From: Leeuwenhoekiella polynyae
GTDB lineage: Bacteria; Bacteroidota; Bacteroidia; Flavobacteriales; Flavobacteriaceae
Assembly (NCBI RefSeq): GCF_004104075.1
Contig: NZ_QOVK01000007.1
Coordinates: 62,001 to 126,000 of the forward strand
DNA length: 64,000 nucleotides
Direction of reading: 5' to 3'
How positions within the stretch are numbered: position 1 is the stretch's first letter; every line of letters starts with the position of its first letter. Shown here one piece after another: positions 26,255 through 36,227 of this stretch. The notes beneath the pieces are model-generated. The model searched no databases. It was not told the origin of the DNA and was given only the letters and a program-made list of their open reading frames with translations. Both the position numbers and the translations under genes were made by a program.

Positions 26255-27136
26255 TTAGCCTTTAGTAACGCGACCTACAGGAAATGATGCCGTATTTATC
26301 TGCATTTTATTTGTAACTTCAGAACCAGCTTCTTCTGTAATAGTACCAGTCAAAGGTCTTAAAACAAAAGGCTTTGTTTCATCATTATCAGGATTTGGCT
26401 CTATGGTAATAAATGCCTTTCTTCCTAAAAGATTTGGTGCAGTATTTATACCATACAATTGAGAAAGTAAGCTGACATTTATAAAATCTTCTCCCGGAAA
26501 ATCTGGAGCTGGATTGATATTACGACTAAATACATCTGTTTCATCAGCATTATTTACATTAGTAAACTTCCCTGTTGAAACATTAACATCGCCGCTTGCT
26601 CCCTGTAATGTAACCCATCCTTCGTATTTCCAACCAGAAGGAAGTGTTGGTAATTTAAGACCAGGCTGCCCTGTTGAAGGTACATACCAGTAAAGTCCAC
26701 TATTTTCATTTGTAGTTACATCGTCTGTGGGTGTTTGTAATACAAATTGTCCAGAAGCAGTTGTATAAGAACCAAAGGTATCAGTAACATCAACAGTTGC
26801 TGCATTACCAACAAAATCACCACTAAGTATAATAGACTGACTAATTTCTGAACTTGGATCATTGCCCGGCTCAATACTCAGTACAAAACCCACAGCGTCA
26901 TCAACTTGCCCAGTTAACGCCTGAAAAGTCTTTGGGAAATCTACATCTGTAAATCTACCCAGAGACACAAGATTTGTACCTGTTACCAACCAAGCCTGAT
27001 ATTCTGCCCCAGAATCTAGTCGTTCTAATCCTGAAATATCAACAGTTACATCAGATCGATCTACCGAATCATCTCCTGAACAAGAAGCAAAAAAGATAGC
27101 AGCAAATAATATTGTTAATAGATTAAGTTTTTTCAT
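26255..27136 (-). CDS. Lipoprotein with two RskA-C-like (anti-sigma-K type) repeats
   Basis: The ATG at 27136 gives 293 residues with a lipoprotein signal (MKKLNLLTILFAAIFFASC, Cys19). An in-frame codon at 27160 would add eight residues before it. The mature part appears to be two related units, ~32-118 and ~160-275. Each runs from a Tyr-x-x-Trp start (EYQAWLVTG; YEGWVTLQG) through a G-x-F strand (LGRFTDVD; TGKFTNVN) to a strand with the acidic motif SIEPGND or TIEPNPDND. This pattern resembles the C-terminal beta-sandwich of anti-sigma-K factors. No sigma factor or membrane anchor is present, so an anti-sigma role is unlikely; a surface or periplasmic beta-sandwich protein is the safer view. 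Confidence 0.6.
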   Translation of the reverse strand: MKKLNLLTILFAAIFFASCSGDDSVDRSDVTVDISGLERLDSGAEYQAWLVTGTNLVSLGRFTDVDFPKTFQALTGQVDDAVGFVLSIEPGNDPSSEISQSIILSGDFVGNAATVDVTDTFGSYTTASGQFVLQTPTDDVTTNENSGLYWYVPSTGQPGLKLPTLPSGWKYEGWVTLQGASGDVNVSTGKFTNVNNADETDVFSRNINPAPDFPGEDFINVSLLSQLYGINTAPNLLGRKAFITIEPNPDNDETKPFVLRPLTGTITEEAGSEVTNKMQINTASFPVGRVTKG

Positions 27137-27198
27137 AAAAAATTTTTTAAGTTGTTTCAAATTTATAAACGCAAATAGCGTGCAAAAATTTCAATAAA

Positions 27199-27230
27199 AA
27201 AACCAAACCGCCCTAAAGCGGTTTGGTTTT
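27199..27230 (-). terminator. Terminator of the aconitase gene
   Basis: A 13-bp stem (27199-27211 with 27218-27230) and a 6-nt loop, followed on the minus strand by a T-run, 21 bases past the aconitase stop. Confidence 0.92.
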
Positions 27231-27251
27231 AATAAATATTTAGTAAAACGC

Positions 27252-29516
27252 TTAGGCGTTTTGCTTTTTGATCAAGTTTAAAGCAGAACCTTCTCTATAC
27301 CATGCGATTTGCGCATCGTTATATGTATGATTTGCCATAATTGTATCTTTACTTCCATCTGCGTGAGTAACTTCAATAGTTAAAGGCTTATCCGGAGCAA
27401 ATTCTTCGATATCAACAAAACTGAATGTATCATCCTCCTGAATCAAATCATAATCATTTTCGTTATCAAAAGTCAACCCTAACATTCCTTGCTTTTTAAG
27501 ATTTGTTTCATGTATACGAGCAAAAGACTTAACTAAAACCGCTGCAACACCTAAGAAACGAGGTTCCATAGCTGCATGTTCACGAGAAGAACCTTCACCA
27601 TAATTATGGTCTCCCACTACAATAGTTTTAATTCCCTTAGCCTTGTATTCACGCTGTGTATCTGGTACACCTCCAAATTCTCCTGTCAACTGATTTTTAA
27701 CGAAATTCGTTTTCTTATTATAAGCATTTACAGCACCAATAAGACAGTTGTTCGAAATATTATCTAAGTGACCTCTATATCGTAACCAAGGCCCAGCCAT
27801 TGAAATGTGATCTGTAGTACACTTACCAAAAGCTTTGATAAGCAACTTAACCTCTTTTAATTCTGAATCCTGAATGGGTGTAAAAGGCTCTAATAATTCT
27901 AAACGTTCACTATCTTCTGCAACTTTAACCTCTACGGAACTACCATCTTCAGTAGGTGCAAGATACCCATTCTCATCAACAGCAAAGCCTTTTGGCGGAA
28001 GTTCAAGACCTACAGGAACATCTAATTTCACCTGCTCTCCATCCTCGTTCAATAACGTGTCTGTCATAGGATCAAAATCTAAACGACCCGAAATAGCTAT
28101 TGCTGCAACCATTTCTGGAGATCCTACGAAAGCATGCGTATTAGGATTACCATCAGCACGTTTTGAGAAGTTACGGTTGAAAGAATGAACAATTGTATTT
28201 TTCTCTTCACCCTTGCGGTCACTACGATCCCACTGACCAATACAAGGACCACAGGCATTTGTAAATATAGTAGCACCTAAATTTTCGAAAACTTCTAATA
28301 AACCATCTCGCTCAGCTGTAAATCTAATCTGCTCAGAACCCGGGTTGATACCAAAATCACTCTTAGGTTTTAATTTTTTATCTATAGCCTGTTGGGCAAT
28401 TGAAGCAGCTCTAGACAAATCTTCGTAAGAAGAGTTTGTACAAGAACCTATAAGCCCCCAATCTACTTTGAGAGGCCAGTCATTTTCAGCAGCTTTCTTT
28501 CCTAATTCTCCTACTGGGGTAGCAAGATCTGGAGTAAAAGGACCATTAAGGTGTGGACGTAATTCTGAAAGGTTAATTTCAATAACTTCATCAAAGTATT
28601 GCTCAGGATTAGCATACACTTCATCATCTCCAGTTAAATACTCTTTAATTTCATTTGCAGCATCTGCAACATCAGCACGGTCTGTAGCACGTAAGAAACG
28701 CTCCATAGACTCGTCATAGCCAAATGTTGACGTGGTAGCACCTATCTCTGCCCCCATATTACAAATGGTACCTTTTCCTGTCGCAGAAAGATTTTTAGCT
28801 CCAGGGCCAAAATATTCTACAATAGCACCCGTTCCACCTTTTACAGTAAGAATACCAGCTACCTTAAGAATAACATCTTTAGAAGCAGTCCATCCATTCA
28901 ACTCACCGGTTAACTTAACACCTATTAGCTTAGGGAATTTAAGTTCCCAAGGCATACCTGCCATCACATCTACTGCATCAGCGCCACCTACACCTATAGC
29001 AACCATACCAAGACCACCAGCATTTACCGTATGACTATCTGTACCTATCATCATTCCTCCCGGGAATGCATAGTTTTCTAAAACCACTTGATGAATAATA
29101 CCCGCACCCGGTTTCCAGAAACCAATACCGTATTTATTAGAAACAGATTCTAAGAAATCAAAAACCTCATTACTGGTTTCATTTGCTCTTTTTAAATCTT
29201 TTTTAGCGCCCTGCTTTGCCTGAATCAAGTGATCACAATGTACTGTAGTAGGTACAGCAACATTTTTTTTACCCGCTTGCATAAATTGTAATAACGCCAT
29301 CTGAGCTGTAGCATCCTGACAAGCAATACGATCTGGAGCAAAATCTACATAGTCCTTACCACGTACAAATGCTCTATCGGTTTTACCATCCCAAAGGTGA
29401 GAGTATAATATTTTTTCTGCCAGTGTTAAAGGCTTACCTGTAATTTCGCGAGCAGCGTCTACACGCTCTGCAACTTTACTGTAAACCGATTTGATCATAT
29501 CAATATCAAATGCCAT
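27252..29516 (-). CDS. Aconitate hydratase
   Basis: A 754-residue enzyme interconverting citrate and isocitrate in the TCA cycle. The [4Fe-4S] ligands are visible as Cys359 ([12 protein letters not shown]) and Cys422/Cys425 (NACGPCIGQ). Other markers are [17 protein letters not shown] and the swivel domain with [19 protein letters not shown]. The length and domain layout match the mitochondrial-type aconitases common in Bacteroidota, neither the ~890-residue AcnA nor AcnB of E. coli, so I give no symbol. Monocistronic, with its own terminator. Confidence 0.97.
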   Translation of the reverse strand: MAFDIDMIKSVYSKVAERVDAAREITGKPLTLAEKILYSHLWDGKTDRAFVRGKDYVDFAPDRIACQDATAQMALLQFMQAGKKNVAVPTTVHCDHLIQAKQGAKKDLKRANETSNEVFDFLESVSNKYGIGFWKPGAGIIHQVVLENYAFPGGMMIGTDSHTVNAGGLGMVAIGVGGADAVDVMAGMPWELKFPKLIGVKLTGELNGWTASKDVILKVAGILTVKGGTGAIVEYFGPGAKNLSATGKGTICNMGAEIGATTSTFGYDESMERFLRATDRADVADAANEIKEYLTGDDEVYANPEQYFDEVIEINLSELRPHLNGPFTPDLATPVGELGKKAAENDWPLKVDWGLIGSCTNSSYEDLSRAASIAQQAIDKKLKPKSDFGINPGSEQIRFTAERDGLLEVFENLGATIFTNACGPCIGQWDRSDRKGEEKNTIVHSFNRNFSKRADGNPNTHAFVGSPEMVAAIAISGRLDFDPMTDTLLNEDGEQVKLDVPVGLELPPKGFAVDENGYLAPTEDGSSVEVKVAEDSERLELLEPFTPIQDSELKEVKLLIKAFGKCTTDHISMAGPWLRYRGHLDNISNNCLIGAVNAYNKKTNFVKNQLTGEFGGVPDTQREYKAKGIKTIVVGDHNYGEGSSREHAAMEPRFLGVAAVLVKSFARIHETNLKKQGMLGLTFDNENDYDLIQEDDTFSFVDIEEFAPDKPLTIEVTHADGSKDTIMANHTYNDAQIAWYREGSALNLIKKQNA

Positions 29517-29765
29517 ATCTAAGTTTTAGTTAAATGAATTTGTAATTTACATACGCTCGAAAGCGGCTTTAAAATTACGAAAAAGCGTAGAAAATATGAA
29601 GCCTAAACATAGATTAAGGCTATATCTCTATAAAAGCTAAATTTATTGCAAATACAACTAATAATATATCGATTTCGTTGCTTAATTATGATAATTAGTT
29701 AGTTACAAACCGGATGTTATTAAAAAACTCTTCTAAAACATTATTTAGAGTCCTTCTATATTAGT

Positions 29766-30719
29766 TTATAATAAGCTATTTATAATTTTATTAAGGGTTA
29801 AGCCTTCTGCCTCAGCTTTGTAGTTCTTGAGCAATCTATGCCCTAGTATTCCCTGCGCCACCGCTTGTACATCTTCAATATCTGGTGAATATTTACCGTT
29901 TATAGCTGCGTGAGTTTTAGCAGCAAGAATTAAATTTTGAGATGCTCGTGGGCCTGCTCCCCAATCAATATAATCTTTTACAAGTCGTGGAGCTTCTTGA
30001 GAATCTGGTCTGGTTTTTCCTACCAAAGCAACAGCATATTCAATTACATTATCAGCCACAGGAATCCTACGAATTAACTGTTGATAATTCACAATTTCTT
30101 CCGCAGAAAACAAAGAATTAGTAATCACATTATTGTTTGAAGTTGTAGCTTTTACAATAGCAACTTCTTCTTCATAAGAAGGGTATCCTAAATTAATAGC
30201 AAACATAAAGCGGTCTAATTGAGCTTCAGGTAATGGGTAAGTACCCTCCTGCTCTATAGGATTTTGAGTCGCTAATACAAAGTATGGCTTATCTAAAGGA
30301 TATTGCTTACCAGCAACCGTAACTGCCTTCTCTTGCATTGCTTCAAGTAAAGCTGCCTGTGTTTTAGGAGGCGTACGGTTTATCTCATCTGCAAGAATAA
30401 TATTTGCAAAAACAGGACCTTTTAAGAACTTAAAATTACGAGACTCATCTAAGATTTCTGCTCCTACAATATCACTGGGCATTAAGTCTGGCGTAAACTG
30501 TATACGCTTAAAATCTAGACCCAAAGCTTGAGCAATGGTATTTACCATCAAGGTTTTTGCGAGTCCCGGCACTCCTATTAAGAGTGCATGACCACCAGAG
30601 AATATTGAAATTATAATTTGATCAACAACTTCTTCCTGACCTATAATTACTCTGGATATTTCCTTTTTTAAATCCTGATAACGGGTGACCAGTGCATCAA
30701 TCGCTTTTGCGTCTGACAT
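29766..30719 (-). CDS. MoxR-family AAA+ ATPase (operon with SurA)
   Basis: A 317-residue ATPase, shorter than the one at 15209 because it lacks the disordered N-terminus. Walker A is GVPGLAKT, Walker B IILADEINRTPPKTQAALLE, with ATQNPIEQEGTYPLPEAQLDRF. It starts 3 bases after the SurA-like gene, as the last gene of a chaperone operon. No DUF58 or VWA gene is adjacent, so its partner is either encoded elsewhere or is one of the parvulins. The 249-base gap upstream to aconitase shows nothing clear. Confidence 0.93.
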   Translation of the reverse strand: MSDAKAIDALVTRYQDLKKEISRVIIGQEEVVDQIIISIFSGGHALLIGVPGLAKTLMVNTIAQALGLDFKRIQFTPDLMPSDIVGAEILDESRNFKFLKGPVFANIILADEINRTPPKTQAALLEAMQEKAVTVAGKQYPLDKPYFVLATQNPIEQEGTYPLPEAQLDRFMFAINLGYPSYEEEVAIVKATTSNNNVITNSLFSAEEIVNYQQLIRRIPVADNVIEYAVALVGKTRPDSQEAPRLVKDYIDWGAGPRASQNLILAAKTHAAINGKYSPDIEDVQAVAQGILGHRLLKNYKAEAEGLTLNKIINSLL

Positions 30720-30722
30720 AGA

Positions 30723-32168
30723 TTATTTTTTTAACCAGTTGCTACTATACTCGCAATTTCTAAAATCTCCATTTAATTTGATATAGGTCTCAGCAATTTT
30801 TTCGTCTTGCCATTTTTCGATGGCTTTTATACGCTTAGCTTGTAGCGCAAAGTTTTTAATCTTCACATAATCAATTGCAAAATCTGCTTCGTGTTCTTCT
30901 ATTCGATCTGAAACAGTATAGATCTCATAGCGCGTTTTACCAGTACGAGTTGGGTTATTAAAGGCAATAGAAATCTCGCCTTCTTTCAAGTTTTGAACTT
31001 TAGGATACAATTCTGGAGGTAAGTTTTTAAGCTCAAACATACGGTCTTGAGTTACCGGATTTATCATAATACCACCATCACTAGCGGTTTCTTTTTCGTC
31101 AGAAAATTCTTTTGCAGCTTCAGCAAACGTAATTTCACCAGCTTCAATACGTGCTTTTAATTTCTGAATTTTGTCTTTTGCAGCATTTTCTGCTTCAGGT
31201 GTTACTTTAGGTATTCTAAGTATGTGTCGTAAATCAATTTTCTGACCGCGAATTTTTTCTACCTTAATGATATGATAACCAAATTCAGTTTCAAATGGCT
31301 TACTCACTTCTCCTTCCTGAAGGCTAAAAGCTACATCTCTAAATTCTTTTACAAATTGAGATTTACGATCTACATCTCTTATCAAACCACCATCGCCACG
31401 AGTAGACTCATCTTCTGACCAAAGCACTGCCTTTGTAGCAAAACTGCTACCGTTTTCTACAATGTCATTGCGATAACCATTAAGTTGCTCAATCACTTTA
31501 TCTTTTTCTTCTTGAGGAACTTCCGGAATAACTTGAATTTTTGAAATTTCTAATTCTACTCCAAATTGTGGCAAACCATCTTCTTCTAATTGCTTGTAGT
31601 ATGATCTAATTTCTTCCGGGGTAACTTCAATCTCTTCAACAATTGTTTGCTGCATGGCTTTAGCCAACTCCTGATTTCTATTCAAATCAAAAAGCTCTTT
31701 TTTAAGGTCACTCATTTTTTCCTTACGGTAAAACTTAAGCACTTTCTCTTCAGAACCTAATTGATTAGTGAAATAATCTATTTGCTGTTGGGTATATGAA
31801 CGTACCTGATCTTCGTTAATGGTCACACTATCTACAACCGCGTGATGTGCATACAGCTTATCTTCCATAAGCTTATCTATAACTTTACAGTTAGAAAGAT
31901 CCTGACCTTCTACTTCCTGCTGCTTCAAAGACTCTATAGCTTGCTGTATGTCGCTCTCTAAAATCACATACTCTCCTACAACAGCTGCAACACCATCTAC
32001 CTTAAACGTAGTACCAGTAGTTAAAGGCTTATCATCAGCCTGAGCTGTTTCTTCTTTAACACTAGTATCTATGATTTCTTGTGCATTTAATCCTGCACTT
32101 ACACCACAAAAGACAAGCAGTGTAAACGCTTTAGTTATAAAGTTCAAATTGTTTGTTTTTAATTGCAT
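30723..32168 (-). CDS. SurA-like periplasmic peptidylprolyl isomerase with two parvulin domains
   Basis: A 481-residue protein with a signal peptide ending near GLNAQ (residue 30). It has a SurA-type N-terminal helical domain (KVDGVAAVVGEYVILESDI, typical of SurA) and two rotamase domains: ~205-305 (GGLIRDVDRKSQF, FETEFGYHIIKVE) and ~313-415 (DLRHILRIPK, SDGGIMINP). It would escort outer-membrane proteins through the periplasm. The start overlaps the upstream parvulin lipoprotein gene by 38 bases. I avoid the surA symbol because sequence alone does not prove orthology. Confidence 0.9.
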   Translation of the reverse strand: MQLKTNNLNFITKAFTLLVFCGVSAGLNAQEIIDTSVKEETAQADDKPLTTGTTFKVDGVAAVVGEYVILESDIQQAIESLKQQEVEGQDLSNCKVIDKLMEDKLYAHHAVVDSVTINEDQVRSYTQQQIDYFTNQLGSEEKVLKFYRKEKMSDLKKELFDLNRNQELAKAMQQTIVEEIEVTPEEIRSYYKQLEEDGLPQFGVELEISKIQVIPEVPQEEKDKVIEQLNGYRNDIVENGSSFATKAVLWSEDESTRGDGGLIRDVDRKSQFVKEFRDVAFSLQEGEVSKPFETEFGYHIIKVEKIRGQKIDLRHILRIPKVTPEAENAAKDKIQKLKARIEAGEITFAEAAKEFSDEKETASDGGIMINPVTQDRMFELKNLPPELYPKVQNLKEGEISIAFNNPTRTGKTRYEIYTVSDRIEEHEADFAIDYVKIKNFALQAKRIKAIEKWQDEKIAETYIKLNGDFRNCEYSSNWLKK

Positions 32169-32994
32169 CCTTAGTAATATCCTTTTCTAATTGTTTAATC
32201 AATTCTAATTTTCTTCGGTTAAGAAGAATTTGTTTTACCGTTGGCAAAACATAGCTTAATGGTGCGTCATCATTACGATCTAGACGATCTTTAATAGCGA
32301 TCAAATATAATCCTAATGAATCACGCAGTTGTAAAAAATCAGTTTTATTTAATAAGCGGCTGCTGTTGTCAATTGTCACCGGAGGGATTTTAGCAATCAC
32401 TTTATCAAGACTGACCCAAGTACTGTCGTTCAAGTATTGCGCCTTAAACTGTACAGAAATTGAATCTAAATATCTTTTATCCTCATTATCAAATCGTGTA
32501 AACCTCTTTTTTATTTCTTCTATATTATAATCTGTATCACTCATCTCAAGAAATCTAAACTTGAGTAAAGATTCATTCAGCTTAAAATTTTCTTTGTTCT
32601 CATCATAGAAGAGTGAAGCTTCAGTATCTGTAATTGTACTATCTAAACTACGTGCAACCAGAGCATCTTTATAAGCTTGAGCATACAAATCGAGTTCATA
32701 TTGATCTACCAGTTTATTCAATCGATCTTGTTCATCCAGAGTGATATTCCGCTGTGCGTTATTCATCAATAAACGCTGTGTAGCCCATCGATTTATATAA
32801 CTGTTTACAATAGTTGTACTATCATCTGCATTCATATCAGATGTTACCAGCTTTGCAATATCTTCTTTATACAAATAATGATCTCCCACGCGAGCTACAG
32901 GAACACCCGCAGGAGCCTTAGACCCAAGTAAATCACAAGACACCAGCAAGACTGACATCAGAGCAACTAGCAAATACTTTAAGGTGTTTGACAT
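32131..32994 (-). CDS. Parvulin-like / SurA-N-like lipoprotein
   Basis: The ATG at 32994 gives 287 residues with a lipoprotein signal (MSNTLKYLLVALMSVLLVSC, Cys20). An upstream start at 33024 would add ten charged residues. The mature protein begins with VARVGDHYLYKEDIAKLV, like the N-terminal helix of SurA/PpiD chaperones, and is otherwise helical. I cannot see a convincing rotamase active site, so it may be a chaperone without isomerase activity. First gene of the operon with SurA and MoxR. Confidence 0.8.
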   Translation of the reverse strand: MSNTLKYLLVALMSVLLVSCDLLGSKAPAGVPVARVGDHYLYKEDIAKLVTSDMNADDSTTIVNSYINRWATQRLLMNNAQRNITLDEQDRLNKLVDQYELDLYAQAYKDALVARSLDSTITDTEASLFYDENKENFKLNESLLKFRFLEMSDTDYNIEEIKKRFTRFDNEDKRYLDSISVQFKAQYLNDSTWVSLDKVIAKIPPVTIDNSSRLLNKTDFLQLRDSLGLYLIAIKDRLDRNDDAPLSYVLPTVKQILLNRRKLELIKQLEKDITKDAIKNKQFELYN

Positions 32995-33072
32995 AAATGA
33001 TTTTACTTTCAGCTTCAAGAACACGTTAAAGACGGCTCTCTTTACTTAATGTTGCATAAACTTTAAGGTTTG

Positions 33073-33080
33073 CAAAATTA
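33073..33080 (-). promoter_or_regulatory. Promoter -7 element of the parvulin-SurA-MoxR operon
   Basis: On the minus strand TAATTTTG fits TAnnTTTG and lies about 78 bases before the ATG at 32994. No clear -33 element. Confidence 0.45.
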
Positions 33081-33195
33081 CATATAATATAGGAGAATTA
33101 AGACTCGCTGATAGTTCAGACTTATTCAAGTATTTTTAAATTTAAATTCTAAGCAAACTAATATGCAATAACTTTAAAAACCTGAATTTTAAGCT

Positions 33196-33633
33196 GTGCA
33201 ATACACTAAAAAAATTATTATAGATCTACCTCTCGAGAAAACGGTAGCGCTTATGGACAACCTTCAGAATTTAAAAAAATGGCAAAAAGGTCTTAAAGAA
33301 GCTAAAGTTATTCAAGGAAAATTTGGAGAAAAAGGTGCTAAAACAGAATTAAAATATGACTTCGGGAAGCGCAAAATGACTTTAATCGAAACAATTCTGG
33401 AAACAGATATGCCACATTCTCTAGTAGCGGAGTACACTACAAAGAATGTTTATAATATTCAGCGGAACACTTTTGAAGTCACACAGGACGGAAAAACAAT
33501 CTGGATCTCTGAAAGTGAATTTAAGTTTGAAGGTTTTGCAATGAAAACAATCGGTTTTCTAATGTCTGGAGCATTTAAAAAGCAGTCCCTAAAATATATG
33601 CGAGACTTTAAGAACTTTGTAGAAAACCAGTAA
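33196..33633 (+). CDS. SRPBCC (START/polyketide-cyclase-like) protein
   Basis: A 145-residue protein beginning at GTG 33196. The helix-grip fold pattern is visible: KKIIIDLPLEKTVALMDNLQ, then KKWQKGLKEAKVIQGKFGEKG, and a long C-terminal helix MRDFKNFVE. Such proteins bind small hydrophobic ligands. No catalytic assignment is possible. Followed 48 bases later by a small conserved protein in the same direction. Confidence 0.75.
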   Translation: MQYTKKIIIDLPLEKTVALMDNLQNLKKWQKGLKEAKVIQGKFGEKGAKTELKYDFGKRKMTLIETILETDMPHSLVAEYTTKNVYNIQRNTFEVTQDGKTIWISESEFKFEGFAMKTIGFLMSGAFKKQSLKYMRDFKNFVENQ

Positions 33634-33681
33634 GAAATCATAAGTTAGTTTAAATTGGCATACTCATTGAATTAGAATATT

Positions 33682-33918
33682 ATGGAAAAGAAAATAAAAC
33701 TCATTTGGGATTTCAGAGGACATGATGCTCAAAAAATTGCAGAGCATCACGAGATTCATCTAACCGATTATAAAAAAGCCCATAATCTTAATAAAAGTGC
33801 AACTGGTGTAGAAACTAAGAGTCCTTTGTATACCATAGCTTATTTAACGGTGTTACAAAGTGAAATGCCTGCAGTAAGAGATGCTTTAAAACCACATCGG
33901 GGAGAATTTTGTGATTGA
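33682..33918 (+). CDS. Small conserved hypothetical protein (78 aa)
   Basis: The frame begins MEKKIKLIWDFRG and is hydrophilic, with three His in one cluster (AEHHEIH) and a C-terminal Cys (GEFCD). No signal peptide or membrane segment. The amino-acid composition and codon use match its neighbours, and the ATG is well placed after the SRPBCC gene, which supports it being real. I do not recognise a characterised family. Confidence 0.65.
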   Translation: MEKKIKLIWDFRGHDAQKIAEHHEIHLTDYKKAHNLNKSATGVETKSPLYTIAYLTVLQSEMPAVRDALKPHRGEFCD

Positions 33919-33963
33919 GAAGCCTTTATCAGACCTTATTTAAAGTTGATGTTAAAAAAATAC

Positions 33964-33993
33964 TTTGATAGCTCAAGTGCTTTTTTATCTTTG
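33964..33993 (+). promoter_or_regulatory. Consensus promoter of the OmpH/Skp gene
   Basis: TTTG at 33964-33967, an 18-base spacer, and TATCTTTG at 33986-33993 match the Bacteroidota housekeeping consensus exactly. The leader is about 70 nt. Confidence 0.85.
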
Positions 33994-34067
33994 TCCGTAA
34001 TTTTTTAAAATATTTAAATAATTAAGTAGAATTAATTGCCTGTTCAAAAAGGCTAAACAAAAAACAA

Positions 34068-34595
34068 ATGAAGAAATTATTTTTACCAGTAGTAGCTTTT
34101 TTAATAAGTTTTACAGGGCTTGCACAATCTAAAGTAGGAACAATAGACAGCGATCTTGTTATCTCTAGTCTTAACGAAGTAGCACAAGTGCAAAAAGATC
34201 TTGAAACTTACGGAGCAGATCTTGACAAACAATTTAAAGACCTAGTAGCTAAATACCAAACATCAGTTAAGGCATATCAAGATGTTGAAGCAACTGCTTC
34301 TGAAGAGGATAAAAAAGCTAAGCAAGAAGAAATTGTAGGCATGGAGCAAGATCTTCAACGTTTTAGACAAAATTCTCAAGGTCTTATTCAAATCAAACAA
34401 AACGAACTGATGCAGCCTTTATACCAGAAAGTTGGTCAAGCTTTAAATGAAGTTGCTCAAGAGCAAAACTATTCTCAAGTACTTACTTTAAATGCAGGAG
34501 TAGCTTATTTTGACCCTGCTTTAGATCTTACTCAGGCAGTAGCAGATAAATTAGGGGTAACCTTACAGCAACCTGAACAACAAACAGGAAACTAA
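34068..34595 (+). CDS. OmpH/Skp-family periplasmic chaperone
   Basis: A 175-residue secreted protein. A signal peptide ends after GLAQ (residue 20). The mature start SKVGTIDSDLVISSL is the Skp/OmpH entry strand, followed by a long Lys/Glu/Gln-rich helical hairpin (~45-120) and a return strand SQVLTLNAGVAYFDP. Skp forms a trimer that holds unfolded outer-membrane proteins. It has its own strong promoter and a bidirectional terminator. Confidence 0.92.
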   Translation: MKKLFLPVVAFLISFTGLAQSKVGTIDSDLVISSLNEVAQVQKDLETYGADLDKQFKDLVAKYQTSVKAYQDVEATASEEDKKAKQEEIVGMEQDLQRFRQNSQGLIQIKQNELMQPLYQKVGQALNEVAQEQNYSQVLTLNAGVAYFDPALDLTQAVADKLGVTLQQPEQQTGN

Positions 34596-34615
34596 TATTG
34601 CACACACTATTACAA

Positions 34616-34647
34616 AAAAAAAGGGAGCCAAGCGGCTCCCTTTTTTT
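34616..34647. terminator. Bidirectional terminator between the Skp gene and guaB
   Basis: A 14-bp stem (34616-34629 with 34634-34647) and 4-nt loop with A and T tracts on both sides, between convergent genes. Confidence 0.93.
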
Positions 34648-34661
34648 ATATAATTCTAAGA

Positions 34662-36134
34662 CTACCTACTGTAATTAGGAGATTCTTTTGTAATGGTTAC
34701 ATCGTGTGGATGACTTTCGTGGATACCACTCGAAGTGATTTTTACAAAACGTCCATTTTCTTTTAAGGCATTAATGTCTTTAGCACCACAATACCCCATA
34801 CCTGCACGTAGACCACCTATAAACTGATGCACACTTTCATACAACTCTCCTTTATAAGGAACACGACCTACAATACCTTCTGGTACTAATTTTTTGATAT
34901 CGTCTTCTACATCTTGAAAATAACGATCTTTAGATCCTGTTTTCATCGCTTCAACAGAACCCATACCACGGTAAGTCTTGTATTTTCTTCCTTCGTAAAT
35001 AATAGTTTCTCCCGGAGATTCTTTAGTACCTGCTAAAAGTGAACCAAGCATTACACAGTCTGCTCCTGCTGCGATAGCTTTAGGAATATCTCCTGTATAT
35101 CTAATACCGCCATCTGCTATAACAGGAACCCCTGTTCCTTTTAAAGCTGCTCCAACTTCAAGAACTGCACTAAATTGTGGAAATCCTACACCAGCAACAA
35201 CTCGAGTTGTACAAATAGAACCGGGACCAATACCTACTTTTACAGCATCTGCACCAGCTTCAACTAAATATTTTGCAGCATCTGCCGTTGCGATGTTTCC
35301 TACAACAACATCTAATTCAGGGAATTTTTCCTTAACACTTTTTAAAACATGTACAACACCTTGTGTATGACCGTGAGCAGTATCTATAACAACTGCATCA
35401 ACTCCTGCATTTACCAATGCTTCTACACGCTCTACCGCATCTCCAGTAACACCTACAGCGGCAGCAACACGCAAACGACCATAAGTATCCTTATTAGCAA
35501 TTGGTTTCTGGGTTAATTTGGTTATATCTCTAAAAGTAATTAAGCCTATTAGCTTATTATCATCTGTAACTACAGGAAGTTTTTCAATTTTATTCTCTTG
35601 AAGAATTACTTCTGCTTGTCCCAAAGAGGTTCCTTCTGCAGTAGTAATTAAATTTTCTGAAGTCATCACTTCAATAATCGCACGCTCATTGTCTTTCTCA
35701 AAACGCAAATCTCTGTTGGTGACAATTCCTTCTAAGCGGCCTTCACTGTCTACAATTGGTATTCCGCCAATGCTGTGCTCAGCCATCAGGCGCTTAGCGT
35801 CTTTTACTTTAGCATCAGATTTTAGCGTAACAGGATCTATGATCATACCACTTTCTGCACGTTTTACACGACGAACCTTTACCGCTTGCTGAGCAATGGT
35901 CATATTCTTGTGTAATACACCAATTCCTCCCTCACGAGCTATGGCAATTGCCATACTTGATTCAGTAACGGTATCCATCGCTGCAGATACAATAGGAACG
36001 TTAAGTGTTATATTTCTTGAAAATTTAGACTGAATATTGACTTCACGAGGAAGTACTTCTGAATAAGCAGGAACTAAGAGTACGTCATCGTAGGTAAGAC
36101 CTTCTCCAAGTATTTTTGTTTCGTGTGCTGTCAT
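34662..36134 (-). CDS. guaB: Inosine-5'-monophosphate dehydrogenase
   Basis: A 490-residue enzyme oxidising IMP to XMP, the step before guaA. The catalytic loop is [11 protein letters not shown] with Cys308. Two CBS domains (~95-205) are inserted in the TIM barrel, as usual. The mobile flap region [19 protein letters not shown] and the C-terminal VPYKG are present. Monocistronic, with a TATATTTG promoter element. Confidence 0.98.
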   Translation of the reverse strand: MTAHETKILGEGLTYDDVLLVPAYSEVLPREVNIQSKFSRNITLNVPIVSAAMDTVTESSMAIAIAREGGIGVLHKNMTIAQQAVKVRRVKRAESGMIIDPVTLKSDAKVKDAKRLMAEHSIGGIPIVDSEGRLEGIVTNRDLRFEKDNERAIIEVMTSENLITTAEGTSLGQAEVILQENKIEKLPVVTDDNKLIGLITFRDITKLTQKPIANKDTYGRLRVAAAVGVTGDAVERVEALVNAGVDAVVIDTAHGHTQGVVHVLKSVKEKFPELDVVVGNIATADAAKYLVEAGADAVKVGIGPGSICTTRVVAGVGFPQFSAVLEVGAALKGTGVPVIADGGIRYTGDIPKAIAAGADCVMLGSLLAGTKESPGETIIYEGRKYKTYRGMGSVEAMKTGSKDRYFQDVEDDIKKLVPEGIVGRVPYKGELYESVHQFIGGLRAGMGYCGAKDINALKENGRFVKITSSGIHESHPHDVTITKESPNYSR

Positions 36135-36157
36135 TGCAATTAGGATTTAATTGCGTG

Positions 36158-36165
36158 CAAATATA
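36158..36165 (-). promoter_or_regulatory. guaB promoter, -7 element
   Basis: TATATTTG on the minus strand, 23 bases before the guaB ATG. No matching -33 motif seen. Confidence 0.55.
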
Positions 36166-36227
36166 CTGCTAAAATCTTAAAAACTTTCCTTTTAATTGTT
36201 TTAAAACAAACAGGGAAGCTATTTAAC

